From positions 1 through 14,534 of the forward strand of contig JADGIB010000059.1 in the NCBI GenBank assembly GCA_019683665.1: 14,534 nucleotides of DNA, read 5' to 3'. The stretch comes from Solirubrobacteraceae bacterium. GTDB lineage: Bacteria > Actinomycetota > Thermoleophilia > Solirubrobacterales > Solirubrobacteraceae. This document shows positions 7,677-14,068 of this stretch, one piece after another (position 1 is the first letter of the stretch; each line of letters opens with the position of its first letter). A program made the translations under genes and the position numbers. The notes below the pieces were generated by a model. It ran no database searches, had not been told where the DNA came from, and was given only the letters and a program-made list of their open reading frames with translations.

Positions 7677-7682
7677 ACCCTA
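7677..7682 (-). promoter_or_regulatory. Possible -10 element of the peptidase gene (leaderless start)
   Basis: Read on the - strand, TAGGGT fits the actinobacterial TANNNT -10 pattern. It ends 8 bases before the ATG at 7668, which would put the transcription start at or next to the start codon. No clear -35 is visible. Weak evidence on its own, but consistent with the missing Shine-Dalgarno. Confidence 0.35.
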
Positions 7683-7698
7683 TCTCGTCGCGCCGACC

Positions 7699-8013
7699 AT
7701 GCCGCTGCGCCTCGAGCGCGACGGCCCGCTCGCGGTCCTGACGACATCACCCGCCGCTGAACTCGTCGACCACGCGGTCATCGACGGCTTCGCGCGGATC
7801 GCGACGCGCGGCGCGACGCGCCGCCGCGCGGGCTCCTGGTCCGCGCCGAGGGCCGGGTCGTCTCCGGCGGCGTCGGCGGCGGCGGCGGCCTCCCCGCGCG
7901 CCGACGCCGTCCCCCAGGCGTCGTCGGCGCTGTTCGCGACCGACGACCGGCGCCGGGCGGTGCGGTCGTTGCTCGACCGCGGCCCCGGGCACGCGGTGTT
8001 CACCGGGCGCTGA
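7699..8013 (+). pseudogene. Enoyl-CoA hydratase/isomerase (crotonase) relic, frameshifted and internally deleted
   Basis: An open frame of 104 codons is present, but it reads as three pieces of a crotonase-fold enzyme. Piece 1 (7699 to about 7806, frame of the ATG) has the N-terminal pattern LERDGPLAVLT followed by VDHAVIDGFARIA. Piece 2 (about 7815-7874, another frame) reads PPRGLLVRAEGRVVSGGV, which resembles the beta strand and oxyanion-hole loop (normally ...FSGGxD). Piece 3 (about 7905-8013, back in the first frame) reads ALFATDDRRRAVRSLLDRG and ends in HAVFTGR, like the C-terminal helix of the family. The normal protein has about 250 residues, so roughly 150 residues of the middle, including the rest of the active site, are gone. 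The linking stretch (Ala/Ser-rich, GCG repeats) resembles no protein. It cannot be an active hydratase. It is the only content of the stretch between the peptidase and the TetR gene. The family assignment rests on recalled motifs. Confidence 0.68.
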
Positions 8014-8017
8014 CGCC

Positions 8018-8031
8018 GCCCGGAGCCGGGC
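8018..8031. terminator. Small GC hairpin between the relic and the TetR gene
   Basis: GCCCG, a GAGC loop and CGGGC form a short stem directly before the stop codon of the convergent TetR gene. There is no T tract. Such short stems arise easily in DNA of this composition, so a terminator role is only possible. Confidence 0.25.
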
Positions 8032-8658
8032 TCAGCCGACGCGCTCGGGGTCGGTCGCCACGGCGCGCAGCCGCGCGCGCATCGCGGCGCGGGCGCGGTC
8101 GAAGGCGACCGGGTCGTCGTCGAGGAGCGCGTCGGCGTTCGCGGCCCCGACGAACGCGTCGAGCTCGAAGGCGAGCTGCTCGGCGTCGACGGTCGGCTCG
8201 AGCTCCCCGGCGTCGCGGGCGCGCTCGATCGTCCCCACGAGCCAGGCCCACCACGCGGCCTTCTCGCGCCGGAGCGCGTCGCGGACCCGGCCGGGACGGG
8301 GGCCGAACTCCATCTCGGCGGCGTAGAAGAAGCAGCCGCCGGGGAAGACGCGGGCCTTCGCGTAGGCGATCCGGTTCTCGCACATCGCCCACAGGCGGGC
8401 CAGGCCGCGCTCGCGCAGCGCGGGCTCGATCACGCGCTCGATGAACACCTCGCGGGCGCGCTCGATCGTCGCGAGCTGCAGCTCCTCCTTGGAGCCGAAG
8501 TGCGCGAAGACGCCGCTCTTGGAGACGCCGAGCTCGCCGGCCAGGCGGCCGATCGACAGGCCCTCGAGGCCCTCGACGGTGGCGATCTCGGCGGCCCGCT
8601 CGAGGATCGCCCGCCGGGTCTGCTCGCCGCGCAGGAGCCGTCCGTCGGTCGTCGTCAT
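8032..8658 (-). CDS. TetR/AcrR-family transcriptional regulator
   Basis: A 208-residue one-component repressor. The N-terminal DNA-binding domain is typical: RRAILERAAEIATVEGLEGL (15-34), then the helix-turn-helix IGRLAGELGVSKSGVFAHFG (36-55) and SKEELQLATI. The C-terminal ligand-binding part contains FPGGCFFYAAE (105-115), whose cysteine sits in a GGCF motif often seen in TetR proteins near exporters. The ligand is unknown. I chose the ATG at 8658. An in-frame ATG at 8685 would add nine residues, but it lies downstream of neither a Shine-Dalgarno nor a good spacer, and the added codons would cover the -35 of the divergent MFS gene. The gene is divergent from the MFS transporter with an 82-base gap holding a palindrome, the standard layout for a repressor of its neighbouring efflux gene and of itself. 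Confidence 0.93.
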   Translation of the reverse strand: MTTTDGRLLRGEQTRRAILERAAEIATVEGLEGLSIGRLAGELGVSKSGVFAHFGSKEELQLATIERAREVFIERVIEPALRERGLARLWAMCENRIAYAKARVFPGGCFFYAAEMEFGPRPGRVRDALRREKAAWWAWLVGTIERARDAGELEPTVDAEQLAFELDAFVGAANADALLDDDPVAFDRARAAMRARLRAVATDPERVG

Positions 8659-8669
8659 CGCCGCCCAGC

Positions 8670-8696
8670 TTGACACGTCGGGCATGGGCAGATAAT
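8670..8696 (+). promoter_or_regulatory. Promoter of the MFS-SGNH operon
   Basis: A perfect TTGACA (8670-8675) and a GATAAT (8691-8696, five of six matches to TATAAT) are separated by 15 bases, shorter than the optimal 17. A second possible -10, TATAGT, lies at 8711-8716. This is the most AT-rich stretch of the window. The predicted start, about 8703, falls inside the palindrome at 8699-8712, so a bound repressor would block initiation. Confidence 0.55.
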
Positions 8697-8698
8697 AG

Positions 8699-8712
8699 TA
8701 CGACCGTTCGTA
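8699..8712. promoter_or_regulatory. Probable TetR operator palindrome
   Basis: TACGACCGTTCGTA pairs with its own reverse complement at 12 of 14 positions; only the sixth and ninth bases break symmetry. It lies in the gap between the divergent TetR and MFS genes, next to the MFS -10, and overlaps the predicted start sites of both. Position, size and symmetry fit a TetR-family operator. Binding by this regulator is inferred. Confidence 0.6.
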
Positions 8713-8740
8713 TAGTTAGTTCAGCGCGGGAGGACGCGCC

Positions 8741-10120
8741 ATGCGGGTGCTGCCCATCGCCGCCGGGGCGACGTTCCTGGCGATGCTCGACGCGACGATC
8801 GCCAACCTGGCGATCGCCGACCTCGGCCGGGACTTCGCGGCCGCGTCCATCGGCGACCTGTCGTGGGTGATCAGCGCCTACGCGGTCGCGTTCGCCGGCC
8901 TGCTGGCCGGCGCCGGCCGCCTCGCCGCGGTCGTCGGGCTGCGGGCGCTGTTCGTCGCCGGCGTGGGCCTGTTCACGCTCATGTCGGCCGCGTGCGCGGC
9001 CGCGTCGTCCCTCGGCCTGCTCGCCGGCGCCCGCGCGCTCCAGGGCGCCGGGGCGGCGGCGATGATCCCCGCCTCGCTGGCCGTGCTGCTCGTCGCCGTC
9101 CCGGCCGCCCGGCGCTCGGCCGCCGTCGGCGCGTGGGCGGCCAGCTCGGCCCTCGCCGCGGCCGCCGGGCCGGCGGTCGGCGGCGTCCTCGTCGACGCGT
9201 TCGGCTGGCGGGCCGTCTTCGTGGTCAACGTCCCGCTCGGCGCCTGGCTCGCGCTCGCCGCGTGGCGCACGCTCCCGGCGCCGGCCACGAACGGCGTGCG
9301 CCCGCCGCTGCCCGACCTCCTGGGCACGGCGCTGCTCGCCGCCGGCATCGGCGCCGTCGTCGCCGGGCTGACCGAGGGCGGCGGCTGGGGCTGGGGCTCG
9401 CCGGCGACGCTGCTCGCCGTCGGCGGCGGGGCGGCGCTCGTCGCCGCGGCGCTGGCCCGCTCGGCCCGCCGGCCGGTCCCCGCCGTCGAGATCGGCCTGT
9501 GGCGCGCGCGCCGGTTCGCCGTCGCGAACGTCGCCTCGCTCCTCTACGGCGCGTCGCTGTTCCCTTGGCTGCTGCTCGGCGTGCTCGTGCTGACGCGCCT
9601 GTGGGGCTACTCGGAGCTCGAGGCGGGCCTGGCGATGACCCCGGCGGCGATCGTCGCCGCGCTGGCCGCGGTCGCCGGCGGGCGGGTCGCCGAGCGCGTC
9701 GGCCCCGGCCCGCTCGTCGCGGCCGGCGGGCTCGTGCTCGCCGCCAGCGCCCTGTGGGTCGCCGTCGCGCTCGAGCCGCGCGACCAGCTCTGGTCGCTGT
9801 GGCTGCCGGCGGGCGTCGCGATCGGGATCGGGACCGGCCTCCTCGCCACCGGGACGTCGACGGCGGCGGCGCTCGCCGTCGCGCCGGCCCGCTTCGCCGA
9901 CGCGACCGGCCTGAACACGACCGCCCGCCAGGTCGGCGGCGCGCTCGGCGTGGCCGTGCTGGCGCTGCTCATGCCGGCCGCGCCGGCGCTGGGCGACTTC
10001 ACCGCCGTCTACGCCTTCTGCGGCGCGGCGGCCTTCGCCGCCGGCGTCGCCGGGCTGGCGCTCATCCGTCCCGCCGCGGCGCCCGTCGCGGCCGGGACCG
10101 TCCCCGAAGGGAGCCGATGA
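8741..10120 (+). CDS. MFS efflux transporter, DHA2 (EmrB/QacA-like) family
   Basis: A 459-residue membrane protein with about 14 hydrophobic segments, likely a drug:proton antiporter in the cytoplasmic membrane. Family marks are FLAMLDATIANLAIADLG (12-29, the DHA2 motif D1 with D17), RALQGAGAAAMIPASLAVL (98-116, motif B with R98) and GPAVGGVLVDAFGWR (143-157, motif C) followed by FVVNVPLG (160-167). Motif A is degenerate: GRLAAVVGLR (59-68), where the usual Asp-Arg pair is Ala-Val. The ATG at 8741 has the best Shine-Dalgarno of the window, GGGAGGA at 8728-8734, 6 bases away. The gene is divergent from the TetR gene, with an operator-like palindrome at its promoter, and its stop overlaps the start of the SGNH hydrolase gene. 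Substrate unknown; drug export is inferred from the family and the repressor. Confidence 0.92.
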   Translation: MRVLPIAAGATFLAMLDATIANLAIADLGRDFAAASIGDLSWVISAYAVAFAGLLAGAGRLAAVVGLRALFVAGVGLFTLMSAACAAASSLGLLAGARALQGAGAAAMIPASLAVLLVAVPAARRSAAVGAWAASSALAAAAGPAVGGVLVDAFGWRAVFVVNVPLGAWLALAAWRTLPAPATNGVRPPLPDLLGTALLAAGIGAVVAGLTEGGGWGWGSPATLLAVGGGAALVAAALARSARRPVPAVEIGLWRARRFAVANVASLLYGASLFPWLLLGVLVLTRLWGYSELEAGLAMTPAAIVAALAAVAGGRVAERVGPGPLVAAGGLVLAASALWVAVALEPRDQLWSLWLPAGVAIGIGTGLLATGTSTAAALAVAPARFADATGLNTTARQVGGALGVAVLALLMPAAPALGDFTAVYAFCGAAAFAAGVAGLALIRPAAAPVAAGTVPEGSR

Positions 10121-10818
10121 TGGACGACGTGACCGACCCGCTCGCGACCGCGCCGTGGCGGCGCTTCGCCGTCCTGGGCGACTCGATCGCCGCCGGGGTC
10201 GGCGACCCGGTCGAGGGCCACCCGGACGGCGGCTGGGCCGCCGCGCTCGACCGGGCGCGGCCCGGCCTCGCCTACCGAAACCTCGGCGAGCGCGGGCTCG
10301 TCGCCGCCGAGGTCCGCGACCGCCAGCTCGACACGGCGCTCGCGTTCGGGCCCGACCTGGCGGCGGTCAGCGCCGGCGGCAACGACCTGCTCGCCCCGGC
10401 GTTCGACGCCGGCGGGGTGGAGGCGGCGCTCGACGCGATCGTCGGCGCGCTGCGCGGCGCGGGCGCCGACGTCATCACGTTCAGCCTCTTCGACATCACC
10501 GCCGCCGGGCTCGTCCCCGAGCCGTACGCCGCGCCGCTGCGCCGGCGCCTGCGGGCGCTGGCCGACCGCGCCGCCGCGGTCGCGGCGCGCCACGGCGCCA
10601 TCCACCTCGACGGCATGTCGCACCCGGTCTCCGCCGACCCGTCGATCTACAGCGCCGACCTCACGCACCTGAACGCGTACGGCCACGCGGTCTTCGCGGC
10701 CGAGGTGCTGGAGGCGCTCACCGTCCGGTCCGGCGCATGCCCCGGACCGCCAGCGAGCCCAGCAGCGCGAGCATCCCGCCGAGCGCCGCGAGCGCGGGCC
10801 ACGTCCGCGGCCACGTGA
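10120..10818 (+). CDS. SGNH/GDSL-type hydrolase
   Basis: A 232-residue esterase/lipase-fold hydrolase. The four SGNH blocks can be seen: VLGDSIAAG with the nucleophile S22, NLGERG (54-59, block II Gly), SAGGND (84-89, block III with N88) and DLTHLNAYGH (180-189, block V with D180 and H183). There is no signal peptide, so it is probably cytoplasmic. Substrate unknown. The sequence ATGATGA holds two possible starts. GAAGGGAG at 10106-10113 lies 6 bases before the ATG at 10120 and 3 before the ATG at 10117, so I chose 10120; both overlap the MFS stop and imply coupling. The conserved domain ends near residue 203. The last 30 or so residues (Pro/Ala/Arg-rich) are encoded antisense to the ABC permease gene and look like read-through. 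A role linked to the exporter's substrate is conceivable from context only. Confidence 0.88.
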   Translation: MDDVTDPLATAPWRRFAVLGDSIAAGVGDPVEGHPDGGWAAALDRARPGLAYRNLGERGLVAAEVRDRQLDTALAFGPDLAAVSAGGNDLLAPAFDAGGVEAALDAIVGALRGAGADVITFSLFDITAAGLVPEPYAAPLRRRLRALADRAAAVAARHGAIHLDGMSHPVSADPSIYSADLTHLNAYGHAVFAAEVLEALTVRSGACPGPPASPAARASRRAPRARATSAAT

Positions 10819-11482
10819 CGTCGCCGACGAACCCCTGGCGCGCGCCCTCGAGGACGTAGGTGACCGGGTTGACCGTCGCGATCGCGTGCATCCACCCGGC
10901 GAGCAGGTCCTCGGGGGCGAAGGCGGGGGTGAAGAGGACGAGGACGAAGCCGCCCATCTGCATGAGCGGCGCCGCCTGCTGGGTGCGGAAGGCGAGCGCG
11001 AGCGTGGTCGCGTAGCAGGCGAGGCCGAGCGCGAGGCCCATGACGAGCGCGAACGCGAGCGCGGTCGCGCCGAGGCCCGGCCACGGGACCCCGATGAGCA
11101 GCCCGGCGGCGAACACGACCGACGACGGCAGCAGGGACCGCAGCGCCGCGGACGCGACGATCCCGGCCAGGAGCGTCAGCCGCGGCGCGGGGACGAGGAG
11201 CAGCCGGTCGAACCAGCCGCGCTCGATGTCGCGCGCGAGGTTCACGCCGGTCGCCGCGCCGCTGAACGCCGCGCCCTGGAGCATCCCGACCGGGACGATG
11301 AACGTCGCGAAGTCGTCGGCGGTGAACCCGGGCAGCCGCGCGGCGGCCCCGAACATGCTCGTCAGGCCCAGCAGGAAGATCGTCGGGGCCAGCACGCCGG
11401 GGATCGAGGCGCCGGGCACGCGCAGGACCTCGTTGAGGCCGCGGCGGCCGAGCCACAGGACGATGCGCGCCCGGCCGGTCAT
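10718..11482 (-). CDS. ABC-2 type transport permease (second subunit)
   Basis: A 254-residue membrane protein with about six hydrophobic helices, of the DrrB-like ABC-2 permease family. Features: an N-terminal cytoplasmic stretch, GVLAPTIFLLGLTSMFG (first helix), ARDIERGWFDRLLLVPAPR (the cytoplasmic loop expected to contact the ATPase) and the late conserved region TPAFAPEDLLAGW followed by NPVTYVLEGARQG. Its ATG overlaps the stop of the preceding permease gene (ATGA at 11479-11482), and a GGAGG lies 11 bases upstream. It probably forms a heterodimer with the other permease and uses the single ATPase of the operon. Its 3' end overlaps the SGNH hydrolase gene by 101 bases, tail to tail. The frame stays open far upstream, but that part is the shadow of the other two ABC genes. 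Substrate unknown. Confidence 0.92.
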   Translation of the reverse strand: MTGRARIVLWLGRRGLNEVLRVPGASIPGVLAPTIFLLGLTSMFGAAARLPGFTADDFATFIVPVGMLQGAAFSGAATGVNLARDIERGWFDRLLLVPAPRLTLLAGIVASAALRSLLPSSVVFAAGLLIGVPWPGLGATALAFALVMGLALGLACYATTLALAFRTQQAAPLMQMGGFVLVLFTPAFAPEDLLAGWMHAIATVNPVTYVLEGARQGFVGDVTWPRTWPALAALGGMLALLGSLAVRGMRRTGR

Positions 11483-12246
11483 GCGCGGGCCAGCCTCCGG
11501 CGCAGGGCGAGGACGCACGCGGCGGTCATGACGACGGCGACGCCGCCGGCCGCGGCCAGGCCCTCGAGCACCGGCCCGGCCGAGACGGGGCCGACGAGCG
11601 GGTCGCGCAGCCCGTCGGCGATGAGGCTGAGCGGGTTGTAGCGGGCGACCTCGCGGGCCGGCGACTGGAGCAGGTCCCGGGGGAAGAACGCCGACGACCC
11701 GAACAGGATCACGAACACGAGCGGGAAGACGCCCTGGACGGTGGCGACGTTGCGGGCCAGGAGCGCGATCGTGATCCCGGTCGCCCCGAAGCCGACGCCG
11801 GCGACGACGCCGATCGCGGCGACGGCGAGCGCGCCGAGCGGCCCGCCCTCGACCGACCCGCCGAAGGCGAGGTCGACGGCCAGGAACCAGGCGACCTGGC
11901 CGAGGGCGACGACGGCCGCCGCGCACAGGCGGCCGAGGACGATCGCCACCCGCGGGATCGGGGCGGCGAGGAGGCGGTCGAAGAAGCCCATCTCGATCTC
12001 GAGCGCGATCGCGATCCCGGAGGCGACCCCGCCGAGCAGGAGCGCCTGGGTGAGCGACCCGGCGAGCTGGAAGTCGAGGAAGCTCGGCACGGGCGGGAAG
12101 CCGGGCAGGCTCGTCGCGCGGGTCAGCCCGCCGACGTTCGCGGCGAGGAAGAGCGTGGGGAAGAGGACGAGCGGGGCGACGAACTGCGGCCGGCGCGCGG
12201 TCGTGCGCAGCGCGCGCCGCGCGAGCGCGGCGACGACGCGGGTCAT
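11479..12246 (-). CDS. ABC-2 type transport permease (first subunit)
   Basis: A 255-residue integral membrane protein with about six helices, homologous in pattern to its downstream neighbour. It has RPQFVAPLVLFPTLFLAANV as first helix, EIEMGFFDRLLAAPIPR as the cytoplasmic coupling loop and FFPRDLL followed by ARYNPLSLIADGLRDP before the last helix. These are marks of the DrrB-like ABC-2 family that exports drugs, lipids or polysaccharide. The ATG at 12246 overlaps the stop of the ATPase gene by four bases, and its own stop overlaps the next permease start in the same way. All three must therefore be made together, in matched amounts. The paired GFFDRLL/GWFDRLL loops in the two permeases suggest an old gene duplication and a heterodimeric channel. 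Substrate unknown. Confidence 0.92.
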   Translation of the reverse strand: MTRVVAALARRALRTTARRPQFVAPLVLFPTLFLAANVGGLTRATSLPGFPPVPSFLDFQLAGSLTQALLLGGVASGIAIALEIEMGFFDRLLAAPIPRVAIVLGRLCAAAVVALGQVAWFLAVDLAFGGSVEGGPLGALAVAAIGVVAGVGFGATGITIALLARNVATVQGVFPLVFVILFGSSAFFPRDLLQSPAREVARYNPLSLIADGLRDPLVGPVSAGPVLEGLAAAGGVAVVMTAACVLALRRRLARA

Positions 12247-13226
12247 CGCGGTCCGGCGGCCGCGTCGGCGCGCGGCTCCTCGGGGTCGAGGCGGTGGCCG
12301 GTGCGGGCCACGAAGACGTCGTCGAGGGTGGGCTGGACGACCTGGAGGCCGCGGAGCTCGACGCCGGCCTCGTCGAGCGCCCGCACGATCGGGGCGATCT
12401 CGGCGGCGCCGCCGGGCAGCGCGAGGCGCAGGTGGGTGCCGTCCGTCCCGGGCGCCGGGGTGCCGAAGGGCCGCAGCGCGGCGGCGGCCGCCTCGAGGTC
12501 GGGGCCGTCACCGCCGGCGGCGAAGGTGAGGTCGAGGCGCGCGTGGCCGGCCTCGGCCTTCAGCTCGGCGGGCGTGCCCTCGGCCACGAGCCGGCCGCCG
12601 TCGATGATCCCGACCCGGTCGGCGAGCTGGTCGGCCTCCTCGAGGTACTGGGTCGTGAGGAAGACGGTCGTGCCGGCCGCCTTCAGCCGCCGGACCTCGT
12701 CCCACAGCGTCATCCGCGAGACCGGGTCCAGGCCGGTCGTCGGCTCGTCGAGGAAGAGGACGGCGGGCTCGTGGATGAGCGCGAGCGCGAGGTCGAGGCG
12801 CCGCTTCATCCCGCCCGAGTAGGTGCCGACGCGGCGGTCCTGGGCGTCGAGGAGGTCGACGCGCTCGAGCAGCTCCCGGGCGCGGCCGCGGACGCGGGCG
12901 GGGGAGATGCCGTGCAGGGTCGCCTGCAGCTCGACGAGCTCGCGGCCGGTCATGAGCGGGTCGAGCGCGGCCTCCTGGAGCGCGACGCCGATGCGGCGGC
13001 GGACGGCGTCGGGCTCGCGGGCGACGTCGTGACCGGCGACCGTCGCCCGCCCGCCGGTGGGGCGCAGGAGCGTGACGAGCATGCGGACGGTCGTCGTCTT
13101 CCCGGCCCCGTTGGGCCCGAGGAAGCCATAGACCTCGCCCTCGCGGACGGCGAGGTCGACGCCGGCGACGGCGGTGAGGCCGCCCTTGAACGTCCGCTCC
13201 AGCCCCTCCGTCTCGATGGCTGCCAT
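12243..13226 (-). CDS. ABC transporter ATP-binding protein, DrrA-like
   Basis: A 327-residue ATPase that powers export through the two downstream permeases. Visible are Walker A GPNGAGKT (38-45), the Q-loop Q84, the signature YSGGM (136-140), Walker B VLFLDEP (156-162) and TTGLDP as D-loop region (163-168). At the H-loop it reads FLTTQYLEEADQLADR (189-204), with Gln 193 where most ABC ATPases have His; I recall the same feature in DrrA of daunorubicin producers. After about residue 225 comes the extra C-terminal domain of the DrrA type, ending with QPTLDDVFVARTG. The ATG at 13226 starts directly before the first beta strand (AAIETEGLERTF). A TTG at 13277 would add 17 residues without family support. 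It is first of three genes linked by ATGA overlaps. A possible -10 (TACACT, 13243-13238) lies upstream, with no clear -35. Confidence 0.94.
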   Translation of the reverse strand: MAAIETEGLERTFKGGLTAVAGVDLAVREGEVYGFLGPNGAGKTTTVRMLVTLLRPTGGRATVAGHDVAREPDAVRRRIGVALQEAALDPLMTGRELVELQATLHGISPARVRGRARELLERVDLLDAQDRRVGTYSGGMKRRLDLALALIHEPAVLFLDEPTTGLDPVSRMTLWDEVRRLKAAGTTVFLTTQYLEEADQLADRVGIIDGGRLVAEGTPAELKAEAGHARLDLTFAAGGDGPDLEAAAAALRPFGTPAPGTDGTHLRLALPGGAAEIAPIVRALDEAGVELRGLQVVQPTLDDVFVARTGHRLDPEEPRADAAAGPR

Positions 13227-13285
13227 GCGCCGGGCGGAGTGTACGGAGCGCAACAACGGGGCTCGGGTGGTGTTCAATTGCAGCG

Positions 13286-13990
13286 ATGTCCCGACCAGCC
13301 CGCATCCTCAGCGCCCTCGCCGGTGTCGCCGGCACCGCGCTCCTGGCGGCCCAGCCTGCGACGGCGACGATCACCGAGATCGGGCCGGCCGCCGACCAGG
13401 CGCAGGGCAAGCCCGCCTGCCCGGAGAACTGCATCGCCGTCACCCGCACGACCGGCTACCAGCAGTCGGTCGGCAACGGCAACGGCGCCTACCGGATCCC
13501 GCGTGACGGGCGCATCGTGGCCTGGACGATCACGCTCGGCAACCCGGGCACGAAGCCGACCCGGGATCCGCAGACCGGCCGCCGCGGCAAGTCGCAGGTG
13601 AAGTTCTTCACCGACAACTACGGCGGCGAGGCGCAGGCCGGGATCGCGATCCTGACGACCGGCACGAAGCGCCGCGCCCGCACGATCGCGCTCAGCCCGA
13701 TCGTGAAGCTGACCCCGTACTTCGGCAAAACGGTCCAGTTCCCGCTGGCCGAGACGATCGAGGTCAAGAAGGGCGACATCGTGGCCCTGAACGTCCCGAC
13801 GTGGGCCCCGGCGCTGGCGACCGGCCTGCCGAACACGTACTCGTGGCGCGCGAGCCGCACCGAGAAGTGCTCGGACCCGAGCGTCAACCAGCTCCAGACG
13901 TCGCAGGAGCTCAACCAGCTCACGCAGTACAACTGCGTCTACCGCACGGCGCGCCTGACGTACTCGGCGACGCTGATCTCGACGCCGTAG
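13286..13990 (+). CDS. Secreted protein of unknown function
   Basis: I do not recognise the family. The 234-residue product begins with a clear signal peptide: Arg at 3 and 6, a hydrophobic core about 8-22, and AQPATATI, with cleavage likely after the Ala at 24 or 27. The mature part of about 207 residues has four cysteines, two close together (C45, C49) and two late (C195, C217), which could form disulfides outside the cell. The rest alternates short hydrophobic strands with polar turns, such as GRIVAWTITLG, AGIAILTTG and EVKKGDIVALNVPTWAPALA, suggesting a beta-sandwich-like fold. There is no anchor, no sortase motif and no visible catalytic motif. The ATG at 13286 has no Shine-Dalgarno; TTCAAT at 13273-13278 could serve as -10 for a nearly leaderless mRNA. 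It is divergent from the ABC operon with a 59-base gap. Confidence 0.8.
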   Translation: MSRPARILSALAGVAGTALLAAQPATATITEIGPAADQAQGKPACPENCIAVTRTTGYQQSVGNGNGAYRIPRDGRIVAWTITLGNPGTKPTRDPQTGRRGKSQVKFFTDNYGGEAQAGIAILTTGTKRRARTIALSPIVKLTPYFGKTVQFPLAETIEVKKGDIVALNVPTWAPALATGLPNTYSWRASRTEKCSDPSVNQLQTSQELNQLTQYNCVYRTARLTYSATLISTP

Positions 13991-14007
13991 CGGCCGCGCC
14001 GGCCTGA

Positions 14008-14038
14008 GCGGGCGGGCGGCGGCCGTCGCCCGCCCCGC
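14008..14038. terminator. GC-rich hairpin downstream of the secreted-protein gene
   Basis: GCGGGCGGGCG (14008-14018) pairs with CGCCCGCCCCGC (14027-14038), with one bulged C and an 8-base loop. It begins 17 bases after the stop at 13990. There is no T tract. It probably ends the secreted-protein transcript; in DNA this GC-rich, chance is not excluded. Confidence 0.45.
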
Positions 14039-14048
14039 GTGCGTGCCC

Positions 14049-14067
14049 GCGCCCGCCGGGCGGGCGC
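14049..14067. terminator. Palindromic hairpin before the lipoprotein stop codon
   Basis: GCGCCCGCC, one G and GGCGGGCGC form a perfect inverted repeat; a realistic fold has a 7-bp stem and 5-base loop. It ends one base before the stop codon (14069-14071) of the - strand lipoprotein gene, so it is placed to end that transcript. No T tract. Confidence 0.45.
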
Positions 14068-14068
14068 C

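Noticed and set aside
6562..7698. + strand open frame leading into the enoyl-CoA hydratase relic
   Set aside because: It is antisense to the metallopeptidase gene and shows only low-complexity Arg/Ala/Gly sequence; the crotonase-like pattern starts at 7699.
7680..8003. - strand open frame of 107 codons opposite the hydratase relic
   Set aside because: No recognisable domain or start signal; the crotonase-like pieces are on the + strand.
8659..8685. Longer start of the TetR regulator at 8685
   Set aside because: It would cover the divergent -35 element and has no Shine-Dalgarno; family members begin near the shorter start. A leaderless start at 8685 cannot be fully excluded.
11483..12511. 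Upstream extension of the second permease frame
   Set aside because: It lies over the first permease and the ATPase in another frame and lacks membrane-like sequence; the permease begins at the ATG of the ATGA overlap.
13227..13285. Regulatory site between the ABC operon and the secreted-protein gene
   Set aside because: No clear palindrome or -35 is visible; only weak -10-like hexamers on each strand, too little to annotate as a separate feature.
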